Shown in pieces: positions 8,811 through 17,516 of a stretch of DNA of 64,000 nt (the first letter of the stretch is position 1; each line of letters begins with the position of its first letter). Source of the stretch: Streptosporangium becharense (GTDB lineage: Bacteria; Actinomycetota; Actinomycetes; Streptosporangiales; Streptosporangiaceae); the NCBI RefSeq assembly GCF_014204985.1, contig NZ_JACHMP010000001.1:3348001-3412000 (forward strand), written 5' to 3'. The notes beneath the pieces were generated by a model that worked only from the letters and a program-made list of their open reading frames with translations, had not been told where the DNA came from and ran no database searches. Position numbers and translations under genes: made by a program.

Positions 8811-9755
8811 ATGCGAGAACGTGATGCGGACATGACGCCTGGCCCCTCCCGGATCGCCATCGTGATCGTCACGTACAACAGCGCGGACGTGATCGAGGGC
8901 TGCCTGCGTTCCCTCGCCGCCGGGGCACGGGGCACCCGCCTGGCGGACGTCGTCGTGGCGGACAACGCCTCCCGTGACGGAACGCTCCAACTCGCCGAGG
9001 GCGTGACCGGCCTGCCCGTGCGGACCGTCCAGCTGGGCCGCAACGCCGGCTACGCCGCGGCGGTGAACGCGGGCGTCGGCGCGCTGGACCTCGGCGGGCT
9101 CGACGCCGTCCTCGTGATCAACCCTGACTGCCGGCTGCGGCCGGGTGCGCTCACCCCACTGGCGGAGGCGCTGCGCCGGCCGGGGTGCGGCATCGCGGTC
9201 CCCCGCCTGGTCAATCCGGACGGCAGCCTGCAACCCTCGCTGCGCCGCACGCCCACGGTGGGCCGGGCGCTCGCCGAGGCGGTGATCGGCGGCGGCCTCG
9301 CGGGCCGGATCGGCACACTGGGTGAGCTGGTGACCGACCCGCGCGAGTACGAGCGACCCGCGCCGGCGGCGTGGGCCACCGGTGCGGCGATGTTGGTGGC
9401 CACCGGGCTCATCGGGGAGATCGGGCCGTGGGACGAGTCCTTCCTGCTCTACAGCGAGGAGACCGAGTACGCGCTGCGCGCCGCCGACCGGGGCTGGTCG
9501 CTGTGGTACGAGCCCGCGTCGGTGGTCGAGCACATCGGCGGCGACTCCGGGGTCAATCCCACGCTCGCCGCGCTGCTGACCGTGAACAAGGTGAGGCTGT
9601 TCCGGCGGCGCCGGAGCGGGCCGGCCTCGCTCGCGTACTTCCTCGCGGTGGTCGCCGGTGAGGCGGTGCGCGCGCTCGCCGGCCGCAGGACCTCGCGGGC
9701 CTCGGTGGTGGCGCTGCTGAGACCGTCCCGCCGGCTGCGCCGGCTCGCCGACTGA
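8811..9755 (+). CDS. Glycosyltransferase family 2
   Basis: This protein probably adds one sugar to the growing lipid-linked exopolysaccharide unit at the cytoplasmic membrane face. It has the GT-A fold start IAIVIVTYNSADVI, ADNASRDGT, the nucleotide-binding LGRNAGYAAAVNAG, and NPDCRL in place of a DxD. The later FLLYSEETEYALRA and VVEHIGGDS blocks are typical of the rhamnosyltransferase-like GT2 branch. The start is uncertain: ATG at 8811 and ATG at 8832 are both in frame without a clear ribosome site. It lies in the same direction as its neighbours. Confidence 0.85.
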   Translation: MRERDADMTPGPSRIAIVIVTYNSADVIEGCLRSLAAGARGTRLADVVVADNASRDGTLQLAEGVTGLPVRTVQLGRNAGYAAAVNAGVGALDLGGLDAVLVINPDCRLRPGALTPLAEALRRPGCGIAVPRLVNPDGSLQPSLRRTPTVGRALAEAVIGGGLAGRIGTLGELVTDPREYERPAPAAWATGAAMLVATGLIGEIGPWDESFLLYSEETEYALRAADRGWSLWYEPASVVEHIGGDSGVNPTLAALLTVNKVRLFRRRRSGPASLAYFLAVVAGEAVRALAGRRTSRASVVALLRPSRRLRRLAD

Positions 9756-9909
9756 CCCCCGGGTGCGTCCCGGGAGACGCCGAGACCGGGCGGGCGGCGG
9801 CGGGCAGAAGGCGACCGGGCAGTCCGCGGCGGGGCGGGCGGCGGGAAGGGGTTCTGAGGGGGGCGAAGGAACCGCGGGAGTCCGGAGAAGCTCGCAGGAG
9901 GAGACCAGG

Positions 9910-10998
9910 ATGGACGGCGCCACGAGCGCGGCGGCACGGGCGGTGAGCGTGCGGACGGTGGGGTTCGACGAGCTCGGCGAGCGGGAGCTGTCGGCCTGGC
10001 ACGGGTTGCGCGCGGCCAACCCGCTGCTGGACAGCCCCTACTTCCATCCTGGTTTCTCCGCCGCGGTGCACGCGAGCGGGTGCCGCGTGCTGGTCGCGGT
10101 GGGCCGGGACGCCTCCGGGGAGGTGCGTTCGCTGTTCCCGCACCACCGCGAGCGGTCGGTGATCAGGCCGGTGGGCTGGCCCGGCGCCGACTTCCAGGGG
10201 CCGATCACGGCGCCGGGCTCCGCCTTCGACCCGGTGATCCTGCTCACCGGCGGGGTGCGCGCGCTCGCGTTCGACCACCTGGTGGACGGCCTGCCGGGGT
10301 TCCAGCCGTGGATCGAGTCGAGGCGGGTCTCGCCGTTCGCCGACGTCTCCGGCGGCCTGGACGGCTACCTGGGCCGGGCCTCCCGCAGCGGCCGGGACAA
10401 CATGGGGCAGGCCCGCCGGCGTGCCGCCAGGGCCGAGCGGACGTACGGGCCGGTGCGCTTCGCCGCCGACACGGTGGACGCCGGGTGTCTCGACCGGCTG
10501 GTGGCGCTCAAGCGGGCACAGTACGCCGCCACCGGGGCACGTGACTACTTCACCGAACCCGGCCGGCGCGAGCTGCTGGCCCGTCTGCTGCACACCCGGG
10601 GCCGGTCCTTCGCGGGTGTGCTGTCCACCCTGCACGTGGGTCCGCATCTGGTGGCGGCGCACTTCGGAATCCGGTCGGGCGGCGTGCTGCACTGGTGGTT
10701 CCCGGTCTACGATCCCGCCTTCTCGCATCTGTCGCCGGGCTGGATGCTGTTGCGCGAGCTCGTCGCCGCCTCTCCCGCGCTGGGCGTCACGCGCCTCGAT
10801 TTCGGGCGGGGAGCCGATGAATATAAAAGACGCGCTAAAACCGGTGAAACGCTCGTTTGCGAGGGTTATCTCAGCAGGAATCCGGCCGGCAGGGCGTTCC
10901 GGAAGATGCACCGGTCCATGGTGGCCGCAATGAAAACGTCCACATTCGGACCAGGCGTGCGCCGGATTTTAAAGAAAGTCCGTGCTATAAAGCGATAA
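9910..10998 (+). CDS. GNAT-like acyltransferase (CelD/BcsL or FemAB type)
   Basis: The 362-residue product looks like the double-GNAT-fold proteins often found in exopolysaccharide clusters, which may acylate or aminoacylate sugars. Recognisable parts are LDSPYFHPGFSAAV, SRSGRDNMGQARRR, HFGIRSGGVLHWWFPVYDPAFSHLSPG and LDFGRGADEYKRR. AGGAGGAG at 9897-9904 fixes the ATG at 9910. The last about 60 codons become strikingly AT-rich, using ATA and AAA, and include a TTA leucine codon at 10969-10971. This suggests either bldA-type translational control or a recently acquired 3' end. Substrate unknown. Confidence 0.72.
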   Translation: MDGATSAAARAVSVRTVGFDELGERELSAWHGLRAANPLLDSPYFHPGFSAAVHASGCRVLVAVGRDASGEVRSLFPHHRERSVIRPVGWPGADFQGPITAPGSAFDPVILLTGGVRALAFDHLVDGLPGFQPWIESRRVSPFADVSGGLDGYLGRASRSGRDNMGQARRRAARAERTYGPVRFAADTVDAGCLDRLVALKRAQYAATGARDYFTEPGRRELLARLLHTRGRSFAGVLSTLHVGPHLVAAHFGIRSGGVLHWWFPVYDPAFSHLSPGWMLLRELVAASPALGVTRLDFGRGADEYKRRAKTGETLVCEGYLSRNPAGRAFRKMHRSMVAAMKTSTFGPGVRRILKKVRAIKR

Positions 10999-11140
10999 AA
11001 ACCCCGAAACCCCGGGGTAAGCGCTCCGCGAAATCGTAACAATCAGCAGGAATTCCATGGGCAAAGGGCGGCCGGGTGAGGCTTGGCATATCGCCTCCCG
11101 CGCCGGGGCCCGCGGGATGACGCGATGGAGGCGACGCAGG

Positions 11141-12466
11141 ATGAGAATCAGCGTGTTCGGCCTGGGTTACGTCGGTTGCGTCTCCGCAGCCTGCCTGGCC
11201 GCCCGCGGGCACGAGGTGACCGGAGTCGACGTCAACCCGGCGAAGGTCGGCCTCGTCCGCGAGGGCCGGGCACCCGTGGTCGAGGAGCGCATCGGCGAGC
11301 TGACCGCACAGGTCGTGCGCGCCGGAGCCCTGCGGGCCACCACGGACGTCGCGGAGGCGGTCGCCACGACCGACGTCTCCCTCGTCTGTGTCGGCACGCC
11401 CTCGGCGTCCAACGGCAGCCTGTCCACCGCCCACCTGGAACGGGTGGCCGAGCAGATCGGCCGGGCGCTCACCGGACGCGACCCCCGGCGCGGCAGGCAC
11501 ACGGTCGTCTTCCGCAGCACCATGCTGCCGGGCACCTGCACGGGGCTGCTCGTCCCGATCCTGGAACGCTCCTCCGGCCTCGCCGCCGGCTCCGGCTTCG
11601 GGGTGGCGGTCAACCCCGAGTTCCTGCGCGAGGGCACAAGCGTGCGCGACTTCTTCGACCCGCCGAAGACGGTCATCGGGGAGTTCGACACCGCCGGCGG
11701 CGACACGGTGGCGGCCCTGTACGAGGGACTGCCCGGGGAGGTCTTCCGGGTGCCGGTGGCGGTCGCCGAGATGACGAAGTACGTCGACAACGCCTTCCAC
11801 GGCCTGAAGATCAGCTTCGCCAACGAGATCGGCGCGATCTGCCGGGCGCTCGGGCTCGACTCTCACGACGTCATGGACGTCCTCGTCGCCGACCGGAAGC
11901 TCAACATCAGCCCGGCCTACCTGCGGCCCGGCTTCGCCTTCGGCGGGTCGTGCCTGCCCAAGGACCTGCGGGGCCTGGTCTACGCCGCCCGGCGGGCCGA
12001 CGTCTCGGTGCCGCTGCTCTCGCACGTCCTGCCCTCCAACGACGACCACCTGCGGCGGGCCTACGAACTGGTCACCGCGGCCGGCAGCCGCCGGGTCGGG
12101 CTGTTCGGCCTGTCGTTCAAACCGGGCACCGACGACCTGCGGGAGAGCCCCCTGGTCGAGCTGGCCGAGCGCCTGCTCGGCAAGGGCTACGAGCTGCGCA
12201 TCTACGACGCGAACGTGTCGCTGTCGCACCTGGTGGGCGCCAACCGCGCCTACATCGAGGAGCGGCTGCCGCACCTGAGCGACCTGTTGACCGACTCCGC
12301 CGAGGAGGTGCTCGCGGACGCCGACGTCTGCGTCGTCGGCTGCGACGACCCCGCCGTGCTGAGCGCGCTCGACAGGGCGGGAGACCGCACGATCATCGAC
12401 CTCGTCCGTCTCCCCGACGCCGCCGCGCGCCGGGCACACCCGGGATACGTGGGCCTTGGCTGGTAG
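11141..12466 (+). CDS. GDP-mannose 6-dehydrogenase (AlgD-like)
   Basis: This enzyme converts an NDP-hexose to the uronic acid with two NAD+. The sequence follows AlgD of Pseudomonas closely: MRISVFGLGYVG at the start, CVGTPS, VNPEFLREGT, the active-site SPAYLRPGFAFGGSCLPKDL with the catalytic Cys at about residue 261, and LLGLSFK-type GLFGLSFKPGTDDLRESPLVELAE. Its 441 residues match the 436 of AlgD. The ATG at 11141 has GGAGG about 9 bases upstream. UDP-glucose dehydrogenase is the main alternative, but the Arg-Pro-Gly-Phe-Ala-Phe-Gly-Gly block favours GDP-mannose. Its end overlaps the next gene by 11 bases. Confidence 0.85.
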   Translation: MRISVFGLGYVGCVSAACLAARGHEVTGVDVNPAKVGLVREGRAPVVEERIGELTAQVVRAGALRATTDVAEAVATTDVSLVCVGTPSASNGSLSTAHLERVAEQIGRALTGRDPRRGRHTVVFRSTMLPGTCTGLLVPILERSSGLAAGSGFGVAVNPEFLREGTSVRDFFDPPKTVIGEFDTAGGDTVAALYEGLPGEVFRVPVAVAEMTKYVDNAFHGLKISFANEIGAICRALGLDSHDVMDVLVADRKLNISPAYLRPGFAFGGSCLPKDLRGLVYAARRADVSVPLLSHVLPSNDDHLRRAYELVTAAGSRRVGLFGLSFKPGTDDLRESPLVELAERLLGKGYELRIYDANVSLSHLVGANRAYIEERLPHLSDLLTDSAEEVLADADVCVVGCDDPAVLSALDRAGDRTIIDLVRLPDAAARRAHPGYVGLGW

Positions 12467-14396
12467 AGCGCTCATCCTCGTCGAGAACCTCTCCGTGCCG
12501 TTCGACCGGCGGGTGTGGCAGGAGAGCACCGCGCTGCGCGACGCGGGCTGGGAGGTGCACGTCGTCTGCCCCCGGGGCACCCGGCGCGACACCGAGCCGC
12601 ACGTCCTGCTGGACGGCGTGCGCATCCACCGCTACCCGCTGCGCGCGGCGACCGGCGGGCCACTCGGTTACGTGCGCGAGTACGGCGCCGCGCTCTGGCA
12701 CACCGCGCGGCTGGCGCGCCGCGTCGGACCGGTGGACGTCGTGCACGCCTGCAACCCGCCCGACCTACTGTTCCTGGTGGCCGTGCTGCTCAGGCGGCGC
12801 GGGGCCCGGTTCGTGTTCGACCAGCACGACCTGGTGCCCGAGCTCTACCTGTCGCGGTTCGGCCGCGGTGAGGACCTGCTCTACCGGGCGGTGCTCCTGC
12901 TCGAACGGCTGACGTACCGGGCCGCGGACGTGGTCGTCGCCACCAACGAGAGCTACCGCGAGGTGGCGCTCGCCCGGGGCGGCAAACGGCCCGGGGACGT
13001 GTTCGTCGTGCGGAGCGCACCCGCCGTGGAACGGTTCCACCTGGTGCCCGCCGAGGAGCCGCTGAAGCGCGGCAAGCCGTATCTGCTGTGCTACCTGGGC
13101 GTGATGGGCCCGCAGGACGGCGTCGACTACGCGCTGCGGGCGTTGGCCGCCCTCCGCGACGGCCTGGGCCGCACCGACTGGCACGCGGTGTTCGTCGGCG
13201 CCGGGGATGCCTTCGACGACGCGGTCGCCCTCGCCCGTGAGCTGGACCTGTCCGGATGCGTGGAGTTCACCGGCCGCATCCCGGACGAGGACCTGCTGCG
13301 TTACCTGTCCACCGCGGACGTCTGCCTGGCCCCCGACCCGCTCAACCCGCTCAACGACGTGTCCACCATGAACAAGATCATGGAGTACATGGCGATGGCC
13401 CGCCCCGTCGTCTCGTTCGACCTGCGGGAGGCCCGGGTCTCGGCGGGCGAGGCCGCGGTGTACGCGCCCGCCAACGACGAGGCGGCGTTCGCGAAGCTGG
13501 TCGCGCGGCTGCTGGACGACCCCGCCGAGCGGCGGCGGATGGGCGAGATCGGCCGGGCCCGCGTCTCCGGCCCGCTGTCGTGGGACCACTCCAGGGCCGC
13601 CCTGCTCGCCGCCTACGAGGCCGCCGTCGCCCAGCCCGTCCGCCGCCCCGGGCGGGCACGGGCGTGGCTGCCGGACGTGGCGCGGCGGGGACGCGGGGAA
13701 CAGCAGGCGACGCGGGCGCTCGGCGGGATTCCGGGCGTGGCGCGGCGGGCGCTCGGGGGGTTGCGGCGCGGCGCGGGCCGGCTGCTGTTCGAACGCAGGT
13801 ACGGCGTGCGCACGGCGGATTTCGTACGCCTGGAGGAACTCGGGCTGGCCCACCGGGACCGGGTCTACTACTCCCCGGCGAACTGGCACACGCTGCGGCG
13901 TACCCTGCCCCTGCGCGACGTCGGCGAGCACGACGTGTTCATCGACCTGGGTTCCGGGATGGGACGCATGGTCCTGGAGGCGGCCTCGCGCTACCCGTTC
14001 AGGAGGGTGATCGGGGTCGAGCTGTCGGAGCGGCTGAACGACATCGCGCGGGCGAACGTGGCGGGCACCCGGCTCCGGCTGCGCTGCCGGGACATCGACC
14101 TCGTCCGGTCCGACGTGCTCGACTACGAGATCCCCGACGACGTGAGCGTGGTCTTCCTCAACAACCCCTTCCGCGGCGACGTCTTCGCCGAGGTGGTCGG
14201 GCGGCTCGTCGCGTCGGTGGACCGCAACCCCCGCCCGGTCACCGTGATCTACTTCAACCCGGTCGAGGAGGCGTTCCTGCTGAGCACCGGACGCTTCCGC
14301 CACCTGCGCACGGTCCGGCGGGGGCGTGGGAGGCGCGAGGACGGCCCGTTCGGCTCGACCCGGGTCTACGCGATCACCGCCCCTTCCGGTGCCTGA
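12456..14396 (+). CDS. Fused family-4 glycosyltransferase and SAM methyltransferase
   Basis: The 646-residue product appears to join two enzymes. Residues 1 to about 395 form a GT-B glycosyltransferase: VENLSVPFDRRVWQES, FDQHDLVPELY, YLGVMGPQDGVDYALRA, and the donor-binding DPLNPLNDVSTMNKIMEYMA. After a basic, Arg/Gly-rich linker, residues about 440-640 form a class I methyltransferase with motif I FIDLGSGMGRMVLEAA near residue 495 and VIGVELSERL. It could transfer a sugar and then methylate it. The TTG start overlaps the AlgD-like gene by 11 bases, so coupling is likely. A frame-fusion artefact is unlikely, since the frame is continuous with good codon bias. Confidence 0.82.
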   Translation: MAGRALILVENLSVPFDRRVWQESTALRDAGWEVHVVCPRGTRRDTEPHVLLDGVRIHRYPLRAATGGPLGYVREYGAALWHTARLARRVGPVDVVHACNPPDLLFLVAVLLRRRGARFVFDQHDLVPELYLSRFGRGEDLLYRAVLLLERLTYRAADVVVATNESYREVALARGGKRPGDVFVVRSAPAVERFHLVPAEEPLKRGKPYLLCYLGVMGPQDGVDYALRALAALRDGLGRTDWHAVFVGAGDAFDDAVALARELDLSGCVEFTGRIPDEDLLRYLSTADVCLAPDPLNPLNDVSTMNKIMEYMAMARPVVSFDLREARVSAGEAAVYAPANDEAAFAKLVARLLDDPAERRRMGEIGRARVSGPLSWDHSRAALLAAYEAAVAQPVRRPGRARAWLPDVARRGRGEQQATRALGGIPGVARRALGGLRRGAGRLLFERRYGVRTADFVRLEELGLAHRDRVYYSPANWHTLRRTLPLRDVGEHDVFIDLGSGMGRMVLEAASRYPFRRVIGVELSERLNDIARANVAGTRLRLRCRDIDLVRSDVLDYEIPDDVSVVFLNNPFRGDVFAEVVGRLVASVDRNPRPVTVIYFNPVEEAFLLSTGRFRHLRTVRRGRGRREDGPFGSTRVYAITAPSGA

Positions 14397-14492
14397 CCGG
14401 CCGTCGGCCGCCGGCCGCCGCGACCGGGGCGGCCCGGGGGGCTGGGGCCCGACGGCAGGGCCGGACGCCCGGACACGCGACCCGAGAAGGGG

Positions 14493-14580
14493 GAACGCCG
14501 GATCAGGCGGGCCGGGGAGCGGAGACGCCGGATCCGGCGGACCGAGGATCGAAGGCGCCGGGTCAGGCGCCGGGACGGGA
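14493..14580. repeat. Three imperfect 29-bp copies covering the end of the next gene
   Basis: Imperfect copies begin near 14493, 14522 and 14551, each built around GCCGGATCAGGCGG or a variant. The third copy contains the stop codon of the minus-strand glycosyltransferase gene (14563-14565). Confidence 0.65.
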
Positions 14581-15555
14581 GCGGCTGCCGGTGTCGGCAC
14601 CCCAGCGCACCGCGCCGCCGCGCCGCGACCGGAACCGGGTCAGGGCCCGGTCGGCCAGCAGCACGGCGAGGTAGCAGGCCGTGTCCAGTGGGGTGACCTC
14701 CCGTGCCGCGACCAGGGCCCACAGCGCGCCGGGACGCAGGCGGCCCTCGGGTGCCGGACGGCCCAGCTCGGCGAGCTGCCGGTTGCCCAGCCGCACCCGC
14801 ACCCTCCGGTTCAGGTGCGCCGCGACGGTCCGCGCCGGACGGACCAGCGACCGGGCCTCGGGCACCACGGCCCGTTCGTGGGGGGCGAAACCGGCGTGTG
14901 CCCAGCCGTCGTCGGAGATCACGTCGGGCAGCGGGAAGACCCGGGGGTGTCCCCGCTCGCTCAGCACGTAGACCCCGGCCCCGGCCAGTCCGCGGAGCGG
15001 CGCGACCAGCCGGTCGTGGACCGCGTGCGTGCGCCGGGCGATCCGGCCGACGCCGTCCAGGTCCCACTCGGGGACCGGAGCGCAGGCGAGCACACCGGGT
15101 CTCGTCGCCGCGGCGGCGAGAGCGCGCACCGACGCGGCGTCGAGCCCGACGTCGGCGTCGAGATACACGCGCGGGAAGGTGCGGCAGGCCGCGTCGCCCA
15201 GGCGAAGCGCGTTGGCCTTGCCGGGCACCGGGGTCTCCAGGACCCGCACCCCGGGCAGCCGGGCGGCCTCGGCCGTGCGGTCGGAACAGGCGTTGGCGAC
15301 CACCACGACGTCGAACTCGCCGGGGGCGGCCCCCGACAGCAGCCGGGCCAGCCCGGCCGCCACGACGGCCTCCTCGTTGTGCGCCGGGACGACCACGCTG
15401 ACCAGCGGCTCCCGTTCCCCGTGGCACCCCGTACCCGGCCCGCCGGGTTCCCCGCGGTGCTCCATGCCCGAGCCGCCGGGTTCCCCGTCCCGTTCGGCGC
15501 CTGCCCCGTGGGGGCTTCCCGCGGAGCCTGGGGCACCCCCCACAGCGTCGTTCAT
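14563..15555 (-). CDS. Glycosyltransferase family 2
   Basis: This is a GT-A type transferase on the minus strand inside the exopolysaccharide locus. After about 50 low-complexity, Gly-rich residues (two GEPGG repeats) the catalytic domain begins: VSVVVPAHNEEAVV, VANACSDRT, PGKANALRLG and a DxD-like VYLDADVGLD. The C-terminal part has ISDDGWAH and RVRVRLGNRQL. The pattern resembles GT2 enzymes that act on large acceptors rather than processive synthases. GGAGG 7 bases before the ATG at 15555 supports this start despite the odd N-terminus. It is divergent from the RmlC-like gene, 38 bp away. Confidence 0.82.
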   Translation of the reverse strand: MNDAVGGAPGSAGSPHGAGAERDGEPGGSGMEHRGEPGGPGTGCHGEREPLVSVVVPAHNEEAVVAAGLARLLSGAAPGEFDVVVVANACSDRTAEAARLPGVRVLETPVPGKANALRLGDAACRTFPRVYLDADVGLDAASVRALAAAATRPGVLACAPVPEWDLDGVGRIARRTHAVHDRLVAPLRGLAGAGVYVLSERGHPRVFPLPDVISDDGWAHAGFAPHERAVVPEARSLVRPARTVAAHLNRRVRVRLGNRQLAELGRPAPEGRLRPGALWALVAAREVTPLDTACYLAVLLADRALTRFRSRRGGAVRWGADTGSRSRPGA

Positions 15556-15593
15556 CGCAACGCCTCCGGATCACCGTCGCAAGGGATGACCTC

Positions 15594-16157
15594 ATGAGAG
15601 TAGATCGGGCCGCACTCGACGGGGTGCTGTTGTTCACACCGACGCCGCATCGTGACGACCGCGGCCTGTTCACCCGCACCTTCGACGGCACCGTGGCCGC
15701 CCGGTACGGCCTCGACCCCGCCGCGTTCGTCCAGGACAGCCAGTCCCGCTCCCGGCGGGGCACCGTGCGCGGGATGCACGGCCGCTCGGGCCGGGGCGAG
15801 GCCAAGCTGGTGCGCTGTGCCCGGGGAGCGGTGCACGACGTGCTGGTGGACGCCCGCCCCGGGTCGCCGACGTTCGGCCGGCAGATGTCGGTGCTGCTGG
15901 ACGACGAGACGTTCACGACCCTGTACGTCCCGCCCGGGCTGCTGCACGGCTTCCAGGCACTGACCGAGCAGACCGACGTCTGCTACCGCATCGACCGCGA
16001 GCACGACCCCGCCGAGGACCTCTCGGTCCGCTACGACGACCCCGACCTGGGCATCCGCTGGCCACTGCCCGTCTCGGCGATCAGCGTCCGCGACCTGTCC
16101 GCCGGATCGTGGGCCCGGCTGCGGCGCCGGCTGGTGGTCTTCCCCGAGACGAGGTGA
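15594..16157 (+). CDS. rmlC: dTDP-4-dehydrorhamnose 3,5-epimerase-like cupin
   Basis: RmlC epimerises C3 and C5 of dTDP-4-keto-6-deoxyglucose on the way to dTDP-L-rhamnose. The 187-residue product keeps the family plan: DDRGLFTRTFD, FVQDSQSRSRRGTVRGMH with the catalytic His, VHDVLVDARPGSPTFG, YVPPGLLHGFQAL and the closing YDDPDLGIRWPL. The usual LRGLHYQ is changed to VRGMHGRSG, so the Gln of that motif is missing. A single-position epimerase of the same family is therefore possible. RmlA and RmlD genes lie about 22 kb away on the other strand, and no rmlB is visible in the window. Confidence 0.78.
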   Translation: MRVDRAALDGVLLFTPTPHRDDRGLFTRTFDGTVAARYGLDPAAFVQDSQSRSRRGTVRGMHGRSGRGEAKLVRCARGAVHDVLVDARPGSPTFGRQMSVLLDDETFTTLYVPPGLLHGFQALTEQTDVCYRIDREHDPAEDLSVRYDDPDLGIRWPLPVSAISVRDLSAGSWARLRRRLVVFPETR

Positions 16158-16323
16158 CCGGACGGTGGCATGGTGGCGAGGCGGTCGGACGGGAGCACGG
16201 CCGAGAGATGACCGGACGGTGGCGGGGTGCCGGGGTGACCGGACGGTGGCGGGGTGGCGAGACGACCGGGTGACGGCGGGATCGCCGGGTGATCGTGTGA
16301 CGGCGGGGTGGCGAGGCGACCGG
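16158..16323. repeat. Degenerate tandem repeats before the beta-helix lipoprotein gene
   Basis: The 166-bp gap consists largely of variants of GACCGGACGGTGGCGGGGTG and GGCGAGACGACCGGGTGACG, several times over. A reading frame passes through in phase with the downstream gene, but it encodes only low-complexity Arg/Gly/Asp repeats before a normal lipoprotein signal, so I treat it as non-coding. It would also contain the promoter or ribosome site of the gene at 16324. Confidence 0.65.
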
Positions 16324-17223
16324 GTGACGACGCGGTCCCGCCTGCTCGCGGGCGTTTCGGCGACCGTGGCGGCGCTGCTGCTGGCCGCGTGCACCCTGTC
16401 CCCCGAGGCGACGGGCCCGGCTCCGGCCCCGTCCGGCTCCGCCCGTCCGGCAGGCCGCTGCCCGCACCACCCGAACCCGGCGTGCACCGGTGTCCCGCCA
16501 GGCACGAAGCTGACGAGGCTGGCCCTGAACGAGGACGGCGCGGCCTACCGGGTCAGGACGTCGGGAGTCGTGCTCGACGGCGTGCACATCCCCGGTCACC
16601 TGTTGATCCACGCCGACGACGTCACCGTCAGGAACAGCCTGATCGACGGCTACGTGATCAACGCCGACGGGCCGCGGAGCTTCCGGTTCACGATCGAGGA
16701 CTCCACGGTGGGTCCGGCCGGGGGCTGCCAGACCCTCCCCGGGGTGGGGCAGGACAAGTACACCGCGGTCGGACTGCACGTGCGCGGGCACAGCGACGGC
16801 TTCCGGGCCTCCGGCGACGACGTCGTCATCCGCGACTCGTACGTGAAGCTCTGCTCCAACCCCGGCGACCACTCCGACGGGATCCAGACCTACAGGACCG
16901 GCAGGGGCCTGGTGTTCGACCACAACACGGTCGACCAGCGCGACGTGAAACACGCCACCGCGCCGATCTTCCTGGTGGACGACCAGATCGTGGACGCCGT
17001 GGTCACCAACAACCTGGTGATGGGCGGCACGTACAGCATCCAGCTGAAGAACGCCCGCGGAAAGCTGGTCATGCGCGGCAACAGCCTGGTCGACAAGTCC
17101 TGGATCTACGGCCCCGTCGACTCCGACTGCCGGACGGTCGACTGGGCCGGCAACTCCCTGGTCACCATCGACCGCTCCTACCGGATCACCTCGGTGGTCG
17201 GCCCGCTGGCCTGCGCGGGGTGA
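16324..17223 (+). CDS. Secreted right-handed beta-helix lipoprotein
   Basis: The 299-residue product starts with a lipoprotein signal (basic TTRSRLL, hydrophobic core, LLLAAC lipobox). After a Pro/Ser stretch it has repeated beta-strand turns typical of parallel beta-helices (VVLDGVHIPGHLLIHADDVT, VRNSLIDGYVINADG, VVIRDSYVKL, VFDHNTVDQRD, VVTNNLVMGG). Such folds occur in polysaccharide lyases, hydrolases and uronate epimerases. The conserved acidic/His run GDHSDGIQ could be part of an active or metal site. It sits inside the exopolysaccharide locus, so it may modify that polymer at the cell surface. The GTG at 16324 is chosen because it gives a clean signal peptide. Confidence 0.78.
   Translation: MTTRSRLLAGVSATVAALLLAACTLSPEATGPAPAPSGSARPAGRCPHHPNPACTGVPPGTKLTRLALNEDGAAYRVRTSGVVLDGVHIPGHLLIHADDVTVRNSLIDGYVINADGPRSFRFTIEDSTVGPAGGCQTLPGVGQDKYTAVGLHVRGHSDGFRASGDDVVIRDSYVKLCSNPGDHSDGIQTYRTGRGLVFDHNTVDQRDVKHATAPIFLVDDQIVDAVVTNNLVMGGTYSIQLKNARGKLVMRGNSLVDKSWIYGPVDSDCRTVDWAGNSLVTIDRSYRITSVVGPLACAG
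16723..17111. repeat. 389-bp identical repeat, copy 1
   Basis: These 389 bases are identical to 18735-19123 and lie in the same orientation 2012 bp apart. They encode the middle of the beta-helix domain. The flanks are clearly diverged (one mismatch every few bases), which points to recent gene conversion or a recent duplication with selection on this part. Confidence 0.95.
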
Positions 17224-17516
17224 GTGGTACGGGTGAGCGGCACGGGGTGAGCCGGCGGGTGAGCCGCGGCACCGATGGGCGGAGGCTCCTCCACGCTATC
17301 GCCACGCGAGTCCTTCAGCACTGAGAGGACGAACCCGAACCCTGATGACCAAATCAATAAAACCGATAAATCCGACAATAGCCACTTACTTAAATCAATG
17401 CCAATACTGACAATCCACTGCAGATCAATGGCCTCAGTCGTAACAATGACCTCCGTACGGGGGCCAAGACGGACACACTGTCGAGCCGATCTGGAATCGG
17501 CACGGAGGTCAGAGGA
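17224..17516 (+). promoter_or_regulatory. AT-rich promoter region of the DUF4082/beta-helix gene
   Basis: From about 17336 to 17440 the base composition drops to far lower GC than anywhere nearby (runs such as AAATCAATAAAACC). No gene with coding bias is present. The region most likely carries the promoter of the 17517 gene. GGAGG at 17504-17508 is its ribosome binding site, 8 bases before the ATG. Confidence 0.6.

Noticed and set aside
16165-16323. An N-terminal extension of the beta-helix lipoprotein
   Set aside because: It would place about 53 repetitive Arg/Asp/Gly residues before a normal lipoprotein signal; the GTG at 16324 gives a proper signal peptide.
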